From the IMG/VR virus record IMGVR_UViG_3300022841_000020, positions 1 to 59,145 of that record: 59,145 nucleotides of DNA; one strand, 5' to 3'. The notes under the pieces are model-generated. The model was not told the DNA's origin and ran no database searches. It saw only the letters and a program-made list of their open reading frames with translations. Position 1 is the stretch's first letter, and each line of letters opens with the position of its first letter. The stretch comes from a virus. This document shows, piece by piece, positions 58,932 to 59,145 of the stretch. A program made the position numbers and the translations under genes.

Positions 58932-59145
58932 GTTCTATTTCTGGATATGTCAATATGAATAAAATGCTCAGAAACATAATGCTTAAAGCCACCAATCCAT
59001 TTATTTTTTAAAAGGTTAGACAGATAAGTCATTTTTTCTTTGTCCTCAGTAGTTATATCATTTGCCTTAGACAAATGAGCGCTGTTACCGCTTCGTCCTT
59101 TGCTTAATTCATGTCTTAATGTACGTTTACCACAAGTAATAAAGA
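58925..59145 (-). CDS. endolysin, peptidase M15-like (partial, 5' end outside window)
   Basis: The last 72 codons of a minus-strand gene truncated by the window edge. Landmarks of M15 (D-Ala-D-Ala carboxypeptidase-like) zinc peptidases: 'RSGNSAHLSKANDI' (the S-H-x(6)-D motif) and 'GGFKHYVSEHFIHIDISRNRTW' in pieces (HFIHIDI with the third zinc His and the R...W end). It should cleave peptidoglycan stem peptides. Stop overlaps the holin start. Confidence 0.75.
   Translation of the reverse strand, partial: FITCGKRTLRHELSKGRSGNSAHLSKANDITTEDKEKMTYLSNLLKNKWIGGFKHYVSEHFIHIDISRNRTW

Noticed and set aside
1-59145. Circular closure of the window
   Set aside because: Joining the right edge to the left edge leaves the endolysin frame with an early stop and no start codon, so the window is not a complete circle as given.

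Overview
The window is AT-rich DNA of a temperate, short-tailed (podovirus-like) phage or prophage of a flavobacterium (Bacteroidota). Three things support this. Promoters use the Bacteroidota -7 element TAnnTTTG, with TTG about 19 bp upstream in the best cases. The tail-spike genes carry BspA-type and 'NTANGV' repeats typical of Bacteroidota. The replication genes include the DUF3127-type single-strand binding protein found in that phylum. The virion genes (terminase, portal, capsid, two ring-like connector proteins and a giant 'muzzle/stabilisation' protein) resemble crAss-like phages by motif and order. An integrase and a CI/LexA-type repressor make the element temperate. No DNA or RNA polymerase gene was seen.

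Layout. 1-4.6 kb (minus): end of the late region, with a BspA-like adhesin, a repeat-rich tail fibre and small genes. 4.7-5.3 kb (plus): a single winged-helix regulator between divergent promoters. 5.3-9.9 kb (minus): GroES-like protein, RusA resolvase, KTSC protein and three orphan DNA methyltransferases, two of them with an identical duplicated leader. 10.3-11.8 kb: a winged-helix protein and about 1.1 kb of non-coding DNA with iteron-like repeats. 11.8-15.5 kb (plus): an accessory operon of small genes, including an ArdA-like antirestriction protein and a RadC/JAB protein, many with a strong hairpin just before the start codon. 15.5-18.9 kb (minus): lysogeny module with integrase, small proteins and repressor. 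18.9-27.7 kb (plus): early recombination and replication operon (SbcC-like ATPase, MazG, RecT, metallo-beta-lactamase-fold protein, SSB, DnaD-like initiator) and a probable small RNA at 24.94-25.05 kb. 27.7-58.9 kb (minus): virion module, read right to left as endolysin (cut by the window edge), holin, tandem GroES-like protein, small coiled-coil protein, large terminase, portal, scaffold-like protein, capsid, ring proteins, muzzle, GNAT, and ejected core proteins including a 2654-residue polyvalent protein. Two plus-strand 'moron' islands interrupt it: a Rha-type regulator at 38.9 kb and a PP-loop ATPase cluster at 47.3-49.0 kb.

How it fits together. The repressor sits beside palindromic operators overlapping the early promoter. 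Late minus-strand transcription appears to start from a distinct promoter family, extended -7 TAnnTTTGTATTA, mostly without a -33 box and at a nearly fixed distance from the start codon. Strong terminators isolate the capsid and portal transcripts. Antirestriction and methylation genes probably protect incoming DNA. Two GroES-like proteins probably assist capsid folding.

Unexplained signals most worth following are the small RNA at 24.94 kb, the pseudoknot-like element at 38.6 kb, the TGTCGGGAA tandem sites near the lysogeny genes, and the duplicated methyltransferase leader.
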